A DNA stretch of 62,359 nucleotides from Xenophilus sp. L33 (GCF_009765735.1 NZ_LMUW01000002.1:1-62359); one strand, 5' to 3'. Positions 8,472 through 16,423 are shown, counted from the first letter of the stretch. Notes: generated by a model from the letters alone, not told the origin. Translations and numbers: made by a program.

Positions 8472-9089
8472 TTGAACGACTTCTTCAAGGCCCTCGAGGT
8501 CCAGCGCTGGGACGACCATCGCTACTACCACCACAGCCGCATCAACCAGTCGCTGCACCTCGTCAGCGCGATCAGCTTCGTGATCGCCTACGTGCTGCTG
8601 TTCGTCGACCCGGTCGCCGCGGCGCTGACCGGATGGCTGGTCTCGATGACCAGCCGCCAGTGCGGCCACTTCTTCTTCGAGCCCAAGGGCTACGACCACG
8701 TGAACATGGCCACGCACGAGCACAAGGAAGAGATCAAGGTCGGCTACAACCTGCGCCGCAAGGTGGTGCTGATGGCCCTGTGGGCGGCGGTGCCGCTGCT
8801 GCTGTGGCTGCAGCCGACGCTCTTCGGGCTGGTGACGGCGCCGTCGGGCCTCGAAGGCTACGTGCGCCAGGTCGGCGCGGCCTGGCTGCTGCTCGGCGCC
8901 GGCGGGCTGCTGTCCCGCACGCTGCACCTCTTCCTGATCGCCGACATCCGCACCGGCCTGGTCTGGATGACGAAGATCCTGACCGATCCGTTCCACGACA
9001 TCGTGCTCTACCACCGCGCGCCGCTCTTCCTGATGCGCGGCGAGCTGATCGACCAGGGTGGCGCGAGCCGCATGCACGGCCCGCAGTGA
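8472..9089 (+). CDS. Mpo1/DUF962-like polytopic membrane protein
   Basis: A 205-residue protein starting at TTG 8472, set by a good AGGAG ribosome site at 8461-8465. Hydrophobic helices lie near residues 28-45, 48-60, 92-115 and 128-148. The pattern YYHHSRINQSLH (H20, H21, N25, H29) followed by CGHFFFEPKGYDHVN (H66, E70) resembles the YHxxxxNxxxH...GHxxFE signature of DUF962/Mpo1 proteins, the yeast member of which is an Fe(II)-dependent dioxygenase of 2-hydroxy fatty acid alpha-oxidation. Further His pairs occur near H82/H84 and in the DPFHDIVLYH tail. It is longer at the C-terminus than typical DUF962 members, so the assignment is tentative. Confidence 0.55.
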   Translation: MNDFFKALEVQRWDDHRYYHHSRINQSLHLVSAISFVIAYVLLFVDPVAAALTGWLVSMTSRQCGHFFFEPKGYDHVNMATHEHKEEIKVGYNLRRKVVLMALWAAVPLLLWLQPTLFGLVTAPSGLEGYVRQVGAAWLLLGAGGLLSRTLHLFLIADIRTGLVWMTKILTDPFHDIVLYHRAPLFLMRGELIDQGGASRMHGPQ

Positions 9090-9121
9090 AGGGCGCGCAG
9101 GCCGCGCGCCGTTCACCCGGC

Positions 9122-10771
9122 TCACCAGCGGTGGGCGATCGCCTCCTTGAGGATCGATCGCCGGATCGACCGGTTGGTCTGGCTGGCGTCGTTCCACCAC
9201 CAGCCGTCTTCCTGCATCGCGTGCGCCGCGGCCACGAAGCGCTGCACCACCGCCTCGAAGTCGGCGTCGGTGTAGTCGAGGCTGAAGATCAGCCGGCCGC
9301 TGCCGACCCAGCTGAGCGCCAGGCCTTCGCGCCGCAGGTAGAACTGCAGCATCCAGTTGTAGCGCGAGGGCCGTGTGTAGAGCACGGTCCAGATCGACGA
9401 CAGGTTCGCGACCCGCACCGGCAGCCCGGCGGCGTCCAGCCGGCGATTGAGTTCGTCGGCCCGCGCGTTCCAGCGCGCATCCAGGCCTTCGTACAGCGCC
9501 TTCACCTCGGGCCGCTCGAGCCGGTCGAGGAAGGCATGCATCGCGCCCATCACGTAGGGGTGCGAGTTGAAGGTGCCGCGGGCGAAGCAGATGTCGGCCG
9601 GCCGCTCCTCACGGTAGCGCTTCATCAGTTCGCCGCGGCCGCAGACCACGCCCACCGGCAGGCCGCCGCCGAGCGTCTTGCCGTAGGTCACCAGGTCGGC
9701 GCGCACGCCGAAATACTCCTGCGCGCCGCCGGGCGCCAGCCGGAAGCCGACGAAGACCTCGTCGAGGATCAGCACGATGCCGCGCTCGGTGCAGACCTCG
9801 CGCAGCTGCTTCAGCCAGGCCGTGTAGGCCTCGCGGTCGAAGCCGGCACGGCGGCCGCTGTCGGTGAGCGAGCCGTCGCCCGGCGCGCCGGCGTTCGGAT
9901 GCAGCGCCTGCAGCGGATTGACCAGCACGCAGGCGATGTCGCGCCGGGTGCGCAGCACGCGCAGGGTGCGCGGGTCCATCTCGCGCAGCGTGTAGGTCTC
10001 GCGCGCCGGCAGCGGATTGCCGGGCCCGGGCTGCACGTCGTCCCACCAGCCGTGGTAGGCCCCGCAGAAGCGCACCAGGCGGCTGCGGCCGGTGTGGTAG
10101 CGGGCCAGCCGCACCGCCTGCATCACGGCCTCGGTGCCCGACATGTGGAAGGACACCGAGTCCATGCCGGAGATCGCCTTCAGCCGCGCGACGTTCGAAT
10201 TGACGCAGGGGTGGTAGGCCCCGAGCACCGGGCCGAGGTCCTGCACCAGCGCCGCGCCCTCGGCGATGCACGCCTTGTAGAAGTCGTTGCCGAACAGGTT
10301 GACGCCGTAGGAGCCCGTGAGGTCGTAGAAGGTGTTGCCGTCGAGGTCCTCGACCTTCACGCCGTGCGTGCTGCGCACGAAGGAGGCCACCTGCAGGTGC
10401 TCGCGCAGGTACGGGCTGTACGGGAAGGGCACGCGGTAGGCGCTGGTGAAGGCCAGGTCCGGCAGGCCGGTGCGCGCGCAGGCGGTGGCCGCCAGCGACT
10501 GCGCATGGCGCGAGCGGAACAGCGTCGCCAGGGCCGCGAGGCCGGCGCGCCGGCGTGCCACCACCTCCGGCGGCGCGTCGTCCGAATCGAAGAATCGCTC
10601 CTCGTCGTAGGCATAGCCCGGCATCAATCCGGCCAGCCGCTTCGCGATGCGCGAATGGCCGGTCAGCGAAGGATGCTTGGCACGCGAGAGTTCGAGCCGC
10701 CGCAGCCCTTGGGGCAGCAGTGCGAGCGTGGCCGCGAAGGCGAGGCCGGAGAGCGTGAAAGTTTCTTGCAT
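9122..10771 (-). CDS. Class III PLP-dependent aminotransferase (glutamate-1-semialdehyde aminomutase-like)
   Basis: A 549-residue fold-type I PLP enzyme. The catalytic domain shows DLDGNTFYDLTGSYG (about 142-156), the SGTEAVMQAVRLAR phosphate-binding region (211-224), GAYHGWWD, DEVFVGFR (D337 contacts the PLP nitrogen) and the Schiff-base lysine K365 in TYGKTLGGGLPVG. It most resembles glutamate-1-semialdehyde aminomutase-like enzymes, including those fused to polyketide synthases, but carries an N-terminal extension of about 105 residues with a hydrophobic stretch (about 8-22), so it is not the haem-pathway HemL. It is convergent with the Mpo1-like gene and divergent from the phosphatidylserine-decarboxylase-family gene. 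The substrate is unknown. Confidence 0.8.
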   Translation of the reverse strand: MQETFTLSGLAFAATLALLPQGLRRLELSRAKHPSLTGHSRIAKRLAGLMPGYAYDEERFFDSDDAPPEVVARRRAGLAALATLFRSRHAQSLAATACARTGLPDLAFTSAYRVPFPYSPYLREHLQVASFVRSTHGVKVEDLDGNTFYDLTGSYGVNLFGNDFYKACIAEGAALVQDLGPVLGAYHPCVNSNVARLKAISGMDSVSFHMSGTEAVMQAVRLARYHTGRSRLVRFCGAYHGWWDDVQPGPGNPLPARETYTLREMDPRTLRVLRTRRDIACVLVNPLQALHPNAGAPGDGSLTDSGRRAGFDREAYTAWLKQLREVCTERGIVLILDEVFVGFRLAPGGAQEYFGVRADLVTYGKTLGGGLPVGVVCGRGELMKRYREERPADICFARGTFNSHPYVMGAMHAFLDRLERPEVKALYEGLDARWNARADELNRRLDAAGLPVRVANLSSIWTVLYTRPSRYNWMLQFYLRREGLALSWVGSGRLIFSLDYTDADFEAVVQRFVAAAHAMQEDGWWWNDASQTNRSIRRSILKEAIAHRW

Positions 10772-10824
10772 GGTGATGAGTGCTGCCGAAGTCCCATGGT
10801 CTAACCCAGCTTGTTGACGACCTG

Positions 10825-11715
10825 ATGAAAACCACACATTGGCGCGATGCGCTCCTGCAACAGGAAGACCTCAACTTCCTGCTGACCAACCGCGTCCCGC
10901 GGATCTACCTGACCCGCTTCATGGGCTGGTTCAGCAAGCGGCGAGAGCCGTGGGTGCGCGACCTGTCGATGGCGGTCTGGCGCATCTTCACCGAGCTCGA
11001 CCTGAGCGACGCCCGCAAGACCCGCTTCGACAGCCTGCACGACTGCTTCACGCGCGAGCTGAAGCCGGGCGCGCGGGTGGTCGATGCCGATCCGACGCTG
11101 CTCTGCAGCCCCTGCGACGCGATCGTCGGCGCCTGCGGACCGATCGCCGGCACGCAGGTGTTCCAGGCCAAGGGCTTCCCCTACTCGGCCGAGGAACTGT
11201 TCGGCGACGCAGCGGCGGTCGAGCCCTTTCGCGACGGCTGCTACGCCACCCTGCGGCTGACCTCGAGCATGTACCACCGCTTCCATGCGCCGCACGACCT
11301 GCACGTCGAACGGGTCACCTACCACTCGGGCGACACCTGGAACGTGAACCCGATCGCGCTGCAGCGGGTGGAGCGCCTGTTCTGCCGCAACGAACGCGCC
11401 GCGATCGAAGGCCGCCTGGGCGCCGGCGGCCATCGCATCGCGCTGGTGCCGGTGGCCGCCATCCTCGTGGCCAGCCTGCGGCTGCACTGCATCGACCTGC
11501 TGCTGCACCTGCGCTACCGCGGGCCCAAGCGCATCGACTGCAGCGCCGACTACCGCAAGGGCGAGGAGATGGGCTGGTTCGAGCACGGCTCGACCATCAT
11601 CGTCTTCGCGCCCGCCGGCTTCGGGCTGGCACCGGGCATCGCGGCCGGCACGCGGATCCGGATGGGGGAGGCGTTGATGAGCTTGCCCGAAGGACCGCAA
11701 ACTTCACGCATCTGA
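10825..11715 (+). CDS. Phosphatidylserine decarboxylase family protein
   Basis: A 296-residue PSD-family proenzyme. Self-cleavage to a pyruvoyl group is predicted at the GST motif (residues 255-257, S256) in WFEHGSTIIVF; the supporting acidic residue is D98 in SPCDAIVGACG and a histidine lies in SMYHRFHAPHD. PSD makes phosphatidylethanolamine from phosphatidylserine at the inner membrane. The N-terminus (MKTTHWRDALLQQEDLNFLL) differs from the housekeeping Burkholderiales Psd I remember, so this may be a paralogue with another serine-headgroup lipid as substrate. ATG 10825 gives the most natural start; an in-frame GTG at 10780 is possible. Confidence 0.8.
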   Translation: MKTTHWRDALLQQEDLNFLLTNRVPRIYLTRFMGWFSKRREPWVRDLSMAVWRIFTELDLSDARKTRFDSLHDCFTRELKPGARVVDADPTLLCSPCDAIVGACGPIAGTQVFQAKGFPYSAEELFGDAAAVEPFRDGCYATLRLTSSMYHRFHAPHDLHVERVTYHSGDTWNVNPIALQRVERLFCRNERAAIEGRLGAGGHRIALVPVAAILVASLRLHCIDLLLHLRYRGPKRIDCSADYRKGEEMGWFEHGSTIIVFAPAGFGLAPGIAAGTRIRMGEALMSLPEGPQTSRI

Positions 11716-11830
11716 GAAGAAAAATCTGCGGTCGTTTCCGAACGTTCCGACGTTCAAATTGCGGGGTCGAGGCTAGCCTCCAGCGCGGCTCCCCTGCAAT
11801 CAGGCAGGGAGCACGCTCAGGAGGAAAACG

Positions 11831-12313
11831 GTGGCGCAAGATATTTTTTTGAAGCTGGCAGGCATCAACGGCGAAGCACAGGACGCGAATCACAAGGACG
11901 AGATCGAAGTCTTGCGCTGGGCCTGGCAGGCAACCCAGACGTCAAGCATGCATTCAGGAAGCGGCGGCGGTGCCGGCAAAGCGTCCGTGAACGACCTGGA
12001 TTTCGAACACTACGTCGACCGAGCAAGCCCGAATCTGATGAAGTATTGCCTGACCGGCAAGCACATCGAAACCGCGACTCTGGTCACGCGAAAGGCAGGC
12101 GGCACTCCATTGGAATATTTCAGGATCACGATGCAAGACGTCATCGTGACCCAAGTCAATCCAGCCGGCGTCGATACGATGAGTCGCATCAGGGAGCGAG
12201 TCAGTTTGTCTTTCGCCCGTGTTCGGCAAGACTACGTGATCCAGAATCAGCAAGGTACATCCGCAGGCGCTGTCTCAGCGGCCTACGATATTCAGGCGAA
12301 TCGCGCGTCGTGA
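11831..12313 (+). CDS. hcp: Hcp, type VI secretion tube protein
   Basis: A 160-residue Hcp-family protein starting at GTG 11831, set by AGGAGG at 11819-11824. It begins AQDIFLKLAGINGEAQD, has the VLRWAWQATQ strand, the conserved central DLDFEHYVDRASPNLM and the ITMQDVIVTQV strand near the end. Hcp hexamers form the inner tube of the type VI secretion system and carry or are co-secreted with effectors. No structural T6SS genes are in the window, so this is an orphan hcp linked to a cargo module. The GC content is clearly lower than in the genes on either side, suggesting horizontal acquisition. Confidence 0.9.
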   Translation: MAQDIFLKLAGINGEAQDANHKDEIEVLRWAWQATQTSSMHSGSGGGAGKASVNDLDFEHYVDRASPNLMKYCLTGKHIETATLVTRKAGGTPLEYFRITMQDVIVTQVNPAGVDTMSRIRERVSLSFARVRQDYVIQNQQGTSAGAVSAAYDIQANRAS

Positions 12314-12324
12314 GGAGTTAGCGA

Positions 12325-12655
12325 ATGCTCTACATCACTCCCGAAGGCCATGTCGATGCGGAACGAGTCAAGGTGAAGATCTTTCCGTTCGTCGAGCGCA
12401 AGGCCATGAAGGTCGTGCACGGCATCGTCGTGCACCAGACCGGCGGCTCCAAGGCCGAATCGACATTCAACAGCTACCGTGAACGAGGCGCCTTCGGTGC
12501 GCATTTCCTGATCGACATGGATGGCACCATATGCATCTTTGAAGTGGCTCGTTGGCCAGTTGGCTGAGACGCTCGGAGTCTCGATGACCGAAGTGTTCAA
12601 GCATCCCGACATCGCCAGGAAGATGCCGACCGAAGCGAGTACAGCCAAATGGTAG
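12325..12655 (+). pseudogene. Broken peptidoglycan amidase effector (N-acetylmuramoyl-L-alanine amidase family), internal deletion
   Basis: The first frame (12325-12567, 80 codons) encodes the N-terminus of an AmpD/PGRP-type amidase: VVHGIVVHQTGGS with the first zinc-ligand His, then AHFLIDMDGTI. Directly after that, a different frame (+1) encodes ASLKWLVGQLAETLGVSMTE and ends with PTEASTAKW at the stop 12653-12655, which is the family's usual C-terminus. The middle of the protein, with the second and third zinc ligands, is absent. From memory of full-length relatives, about 80 residues are missing, so this is an out-of-frame internal deletion and not a point frameshift. It lies 12 bp after hcp and overlaps the candidate immunity gene. 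Confidence 0.75.
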
Positions 12656-13077
12656 GGGCCAGTCGATCCATGATCGGGCTGTTCGCGTTGCTCGCTGTTG
12701 CGACACCTGTCGAGGCTCGAACGGTCAAGACGCTGCGAATCGAATCGACGGGACTCACCGACGAGACCATGAAGGACGAGGTCGCGGCTCGCGCCTGCAA
12801 ATCGTTCAAGCCGACGAAGAGGCAAGTCGTCGACTTCTTCAACAAGGCCTATCCAGTCGAATCGTATGTGCTCTCCCAGCAGCGCTACAGCCCATGCCAG
12901 GCTGTGGGCGTCTTGACATTCAGCGACGGATCAAGGGGCGACTGGGTTCTGTATTCCAGCGGGGTCGCGGTCTTTACCTTTGATCGCGGCGACGTGGTCC
13001 ATCTTTTCAACAAGCCCAATCGCTGGCACGACCCCAACGCATGCACCTACGGGCTCGGCGAAAAAGGCGAATGCTGA
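12649..13077 (+). CDS. Exported candidate immunity protein of the amidase effector
   Basis: A 142-residue protein with a signal peptide (hydrophobic SMIGLFALLAVATPVEA, cleavage near residue 23) and four cysteines (ACKSF, SPCQA, NACTY, GEC at the C-terminus) that could make two disulfides in the periplasm. The ATG lies inside the last codons of the amidase pseudogene, the usual arrangement for an effector-immunity pair. Periplasmic location fits protection against a peptidoglycan amidase. I recall similar proteins following Hcp-linked amidases in Comamonadaceae but know no characterised member, so immunity is an inference. The frame is intact, and GC content is low as in the rest of the islet. 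Confidence 0.6.
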   Translation: MVGASRSMIGLFALLAVATPVEARTVKTLRIESTGLTDETMKDEVAARACKSFKPTKRQVVDFFNKAYPVESYVLSQQRYSPCQAVGVLTFSDGSRGDWVLYSSGVAVFTFDRGDVVHLFNKPNRWHDPNACTYGLGEKGEC

Positions 13078-13108
13078 TCCCCACCCCACGACCGGGTGAT
13101 TCGGTCCT

Positions 13109-14104
13109 TCAATCCGCCTCGATGTGCGCCGCCTTGACGACCTCCGCCCAGCGCGCGGTGTCCGTCTTCACCATCGCATCCATCTGCTGCGGATCCATGT
13201 AGTCGGCCAGCGCGCCCTGCTCCTGCGCCTTCTGCTTGAACGCCGGCGTGGACAGGATCTTCGCGATCTCGCCGGAAAGCTTGTCGACGACCGGCTTGGG
13301 CGTGCCGGCCGGCGCGAACACCGCGAACCACGAAGTCGCGACCAGGTTCGGGAGGCCCGCCTCGGCGGTGGTCGGCACGTCGGGCATGCTGGGCAGCCGG
13401 GTCTTGCCGGTGGTGGCCAGCACCCGCAGCTTGCCGGCCTGGATGTGCTGCACGAAGGGCGGCGCGGTGCCGAAGGTGAGGTCGACCTGGCCGCCCAGCA
13501 GGTCCTGCAGCGCCGGGCCGGTGCCCTTGTACGGCACGTGCACGAGCTTGATGCCGGCCTGCTGCTCGAGCATCGCGCCGGTGGCATGCTGCAGCGAGCC
13601 GTTGCCCGACGAGGCGTAGTTGAGCTTGCCCGGATTGGCCTTGGCGTAGGCCACCAGCTCGGCCATGGTCTTGAAGGGCAGGTCGGCGCGCACCACCACG
13701 ATCTGCGGCGCCGACAGCACGTTGGCCACGGGTGTCAGCTCCTTGGCCTGCCACTGCGGCTTCTGCTGGCTGACCAGCGGCGTGATCACGTGGTAGCCGG
13801 AATACTGCATGAGCAGGGTGTAGCCGTCGGGCGCGGCGCGCGCGGCAGCCACCGCCGCGATCACGCCGTTGCCGCCGCCGCGGTTCTCCACCACCACCGC
13901 CTGCCCGAGCGCCGTACCGAGCGGTACGCCGAGCATGCGCGCGGCGATGTCGGTGGTGCCGCCGGCCGCGGTCGGCACCAGCATCAGGATGTTGTGGTCG
14001 GGGTAGCCCGACGCGGCGCGCGCCCGGGGCGCGAGGCCGAGGGTGGCGAGGGTCAGGGCGCCGAGGCCCAGGGTGCGGCGCGAAATGCCAATGGGTTCAG
14101 TCAT
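13109..14104 (-). CDS. TctC/Bug-family periplasmic solute-binding protein
   Basis: A 331-residue Bug-type receptor (tripartite tricarboxylate family). A twin-arginine-like signal (ISRRTLGLGALTLATLG, cleavage near ARAA) precedes the family signature: LMLVPTAAGGTTDIAARML, VVENRGGGNGVIAA, DGYTLLMQ, VPYKGTGPALQDLLGGQVDL and a MPDVPTTAEAGLP segment. Bug proteins bind carboxylates in the periplasm. A GGAGA ribosome site precedes ATG 14104. It is the distal gene of the operon with the lyase and CoA-transferase, so it probably captures the acid they degrade. No TctA/TctB membrane genes are nearby; Bug receptors are commonly orphaned in this bacterial group. Confidence 0.9.
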   Translation of the reverse strand: MTEPIGISRRTLGLGALTLATLGLAPRARAASGYPDHNILMLVPTAAGGTTDIAARMLGVPLGTALGQAVVVENRGGGNGVIAAVAAARAAPDGYTLLMQYSGYHVITPLVSQQKPQWQAKELTPVANVLSAPQIVVVRADLPFKTMAELVAYAKANPGKLNYASSGNGSLQHATGAMLEQQAGIKLVHVPYKGTGPALQDLLGGQVDLTFGTAPPFVQHIQAGKLRVLATTGKTRLPSMPDVPTTAEAGLPNLVATSWFAVFAPAGTPKPVVDKLSGEIAKILSTPAFKQKAQEQGALADYMDPQQMDAMVKTDTARWAEVVKAAHIEAD

Positions 14105-14132
14105 CGATGTCTCCGTGGTCTTCGAATGGGGT

Positions 14133-15134
14133 TCAGTCGCGCGCGGCGCCGCTCTCGCGCGCCAGCGCCCGCTCGCGCCAATGCGCGAAGTCGGCCGGCG
14201 GCGCATGCAGGTCGAGCCGCCGGCCGGCCTTGACGATCTGGCTCGGGATGTCGTGCCCGACGAGCGCCGGCAGCCGCGCCGCCGCCGCCAGCAGCAGGCC
14301 GAGGTCGCAGCCGGTGTCGAAGTCCATCAGCGCCAGCGCGTGGACGATCTCCTCGGTGCAGACGTTGCCGCTGGCGCCCGGCGCATACGGGCAGCCGCCG
14401 AGGCCTCCGAGCGAGGCGTCGAAGCGGTCGGCGCCGGCATCGATCGAGGCCAGCACGTTCGCCAGGCCCATGCCGCGGGTGTTGTGGAAGTGCAGCGTCA
14501 GTTCGGCCTTCGGCAGACGAACGCGGAAGTCGCGCGCCAGTTGCGCCACCTGCGTCGGGAAGGCCATGCCGGTGGTGTCGCACAAGGTGATTCCGCGGGC
14601 GCCGGCGGCATCGAAGCGCGCCGCCCAGTCCAGCACCACCGCCGGGTCGATGTCGCCCTCCATCGGGCAACCGAAGGCGCACGAGAGCGACACGTTGACC
14701 GGCACCTTCGCCTGCCGCGCCAGCGCGATCACCTCGGACAGCGCCGCGAAGGACTGCGCCCGCGTCATCCGCAGGTTCGCCAGGTTGTGGGTCTCGCTGC
14801 AGGACATCACCAGGTTCAGCTCGTCGGCCCGCGCGTCGATCGCGCGCTCGGCGCCGCGCAGGTTCGGCACCAGGCAGGTGTAGACCACGCCCGGCGCGCG
14901 CACGATCTCGCGCAGCACCACCTCGGCGTCGCGCAGCGCCGGGATGGCCTGCGGCGAGACGAAGGCGGTGGCCTCGATCTTGGCCAGGCCGGCGGCGGAC
15001 AGCGCATCGATCAGCGCGATCTTGTCGGCGGTCGGCACGAAGGCCGATTCCATCTGCAGGCCGTCGCGCGGGCCGACCTCCTGCAAAAAGATGCGGCGAC
15101 GCGCGCCGGTCCAGGGGCTGAGGTTCGTGGTCAT
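14133..15134 (-). CDS. Hydroxymethylglutaryl-CoA lyase-like enzyme
   Basis: A 333-residue TIM-barrel lyase of the DRE-TIM (HMGL-like) superfamily. It shows EVGPRDGLQ (catalytic Arg and metal-binding Asp), the SCSETHN motif, SLSCAFGCP, LHFHNTRGMGLANV (metal-binding His pair) and GGLGGCPYAPGASGNV with the active-site Cys of HMG-CoA lyases. The reaction would cleave a 3-hydroxy-3-methyl acyl-CoA, such as HMG-CoA or citramalyl-CoA, to acetyl-CoA plus a keto acid. The start overlaps the CoA-transferase stop by 4 bp, so the pair should act in sequence: CoA activation, then cleavage. The exact substrate cannot be read from sequence. Confidence 0.85.
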   Translation of the reverse strand: MTTNLSPWTGARRRIFLQEVGPRDGLQMESAFVPTADKIALIDALSAAGLAKIEATAFVSPQAIPALRDAEVVLREIVRAPGVVYTCLVPNLRGAERAIDARADELNLVMSCSETHNLANLRMTRAQSFAALSEVIALARQAKVPVNVSLSCAFGCPMEGDIDPAVVLDWAARFDAAGARGITLCDTTGMAFPTQVAQLARDFRVRLPKAELTLHFHNTRGMGLANVLASIDAGADRFDASLGGLGGCPYAPGASGNVCTEEIVHALALMDFDTGCDLGLLLAAAARLPALVGHDIPSQIVKAGRRLDLHAPPADFAHWRERALARESGAARD

Positions 15135-16348
15135 GCGATGGCTCCCTTCGAACGCAGGAACGCGATCTGCTCGGCCGTGAGACCGGCTTCGCGCAGGACC
15201 GCATCGGTGTCCTCGCCCAGACGCGGCGCCGGCGAGCGCAACCCGCCCGGCGTGCCCGACAGCTTGGGCACGATGCCCGGCACCGCCACGGTGTGGCCGT
15301 CGTGGGTGACCTGCTCCAGGATCATGTCGCGCGCCCGGTAGTGCGGGTCGTCGTGGATGTCCTCGGCCGTATAGACGCGGCCGACCGGCACCTGCGCCGC
15401 GCCGAGCAGTTCCAGCACCTCGGCGATCGGCCGCGTCGCTGTCCAGGCGCCGATGGCGGCGTCCAGCTCGTCGACCCGCTGCACGCGGCCGGCGTTGCTC
15501 TGCAGGTCGGCGGCGCGCGCCAGGTCGGGCCGGCCGATGGCTTCCATGAGCCGGCGGAAGATGCTGTCGCCGTTGCCCGCGACCAGCACGTAGCCGTCGC
15601 TGCAGCGGTAGGCGTTCGACGGCGCGATGCCCGGCAGCGCGCTGCCGGCCGCGTCGCGCACCGCGCCGAAGGCGCTGTATTCGGGCAGCAGGCTTTCCAT
15701 CACGTTGAAGACCGCCTCGTGCAGCGCGACGTCGATCATCTGCCCCGGGCCGCCATGCACCTTGCGGTGATAGAGCGCCAGCAGCACGCCGATGGTGCCG
15801 TGCAGCGCCGCCAGCGTGTCGCCGATCGACACGCCGACCCGCACCGGCACCCGGCCCGGTTCGCCGGTGAGGTGCCTCAGCCCGCCCATCGCCTCGCCGA
15901 TCACGCCGAAGCCCGGCCGGTCGCGGTAGGGGCCGGTCTGGCCGTAGCCCGAGATGCGCAGCATCACAAGGCCCGGGTTGAGCGCGTGCAGCGCCTCCCA
16001 GCCGAGGCCCCAGCCTTCGAGCGTGCCCGGGCGGAAGTTCTCGACCAGCACGTCGGCCTCGGCGATCAGCCGACGGGCAATGTCCTGGCCCTCGGCCGAG
16101 CGCAGGTCGAGCGCCACCGAGCGCTTGTTGCGCGACTGCACCTGCCACCAGACGGAGGTGCCGTCCTGCAGCAGCCGCCAGTTGCGCAGCGGGTCGCCGG
16201 TGCCGGGGCTTTCGATCTTGATCACCTCGGCGCCGAATTCGCCGAGCGTCTTGCCGCAGAAGGGGCCGGCGATCAGCTGGCCCATCTCGACCACCTTCAG
16301 GCCCGCGAGGGCGGCCTGCGGCGGATTCATCTGGTTTGTCTCGCTCAT
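15131..16348 (-). CDS. Class III CoA-transferase (CaiB/BaiF family)
   Basis: A 405-residue family III CoA-transferase. The N-terminus has GLKVVEMGQLIAGPFCGKTLGEFGAEVIKIE, followed by SRNKRSVALDLRSAEG, VENFRPG and the catalytic Asp region SIGDTLAALHG. Such enzymes move CoA between carboxylates through an aspartyl-CoA thioester. It is the first gene of the operon with the HMG-CoA-lyase-like enzyme and TctC receptor, and is transcribed away from the LysR gene. The likely role is activation of an imported branched carboxylate. Length is normal. Donor and acceptor specificity cannot be assigned. Confidence 0.9.
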   Translation of the reverse strand: MSETNQMNPPQAALAGLKVVEMGQLIAGPFCGKTLGEFGAEVIKIESPGTGDPLRNWRLLQDGTSVWWQVQSRNKRSVALDLRSAEGQDIARRLIAEADVLVENFRPGTLEGWGLGWEALHALNPGLVMLRISGYGQTGPYRDRPGFGVIGEAMGGLRHLTGEPGRVPVRVGVSIGDTLAALHGTIGVLLALYHRKVHGGPGQMIDVALHEAVFNVMESLLPEYSAFGAVRDAAGSALPGIAPSNAYRCSDGYVLVAGNGDSIFRRLMEAIGRPDLARAADLQSNAGRVQRVDELDAAIGAWTATRPIAEVLELLGAAQVPVGRVYTAEDIHDDPHYRARDMILEQVTHDGHTVAVPGIVPKLSGTPGGLRSPAPRLGEDTDAVLREAGLTAEQIAFLRSKGAIA

Positions 16349-16404
16349 GGCTGCGGATGATCGCCAGCGCCGCGCGCGCCGCAAAGCGCTCATTGGCGAG
16401 GCTG

Positions 16405-16423
16405 CCATCGCGAATCGCGATGG
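16405..16423. promoter_or_regulatory. LysR-type operator (T-N11-A palindrome)
   Basis: CCATCGCG-AAT-CGCGATGG is a perfect inverted repeat with 8-bp arms and a 3-bp spacer, in the 92-bp spacer between the divergent CoA-transferase and LysR genes. T16408 and A16420 are 11 bases apart, the classic LysR-type box. It is 18 bp upstream of the lysR ATG and 57 bp from the CoA-transferase start, so it suits both autoregulation and activation of the catabolic operon. Confidence 0.75.

Noticed and set aside
9122..10771. Class III aminotransferase as HemL of haem synthesis
   Set aside because: The long N-terminal extension and the neighbourhood do not fit HemL, and the match is only to the wider glutamate-1-semialdehyde aminomutase-like group.
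12292..12825. 177-codon minus-strand ORF across the amidase remnant
   Set aside because: It has no recognisable domain and lies antisense to the two amidase fragments and the immunity gene, which are recognisable on the plus strand.
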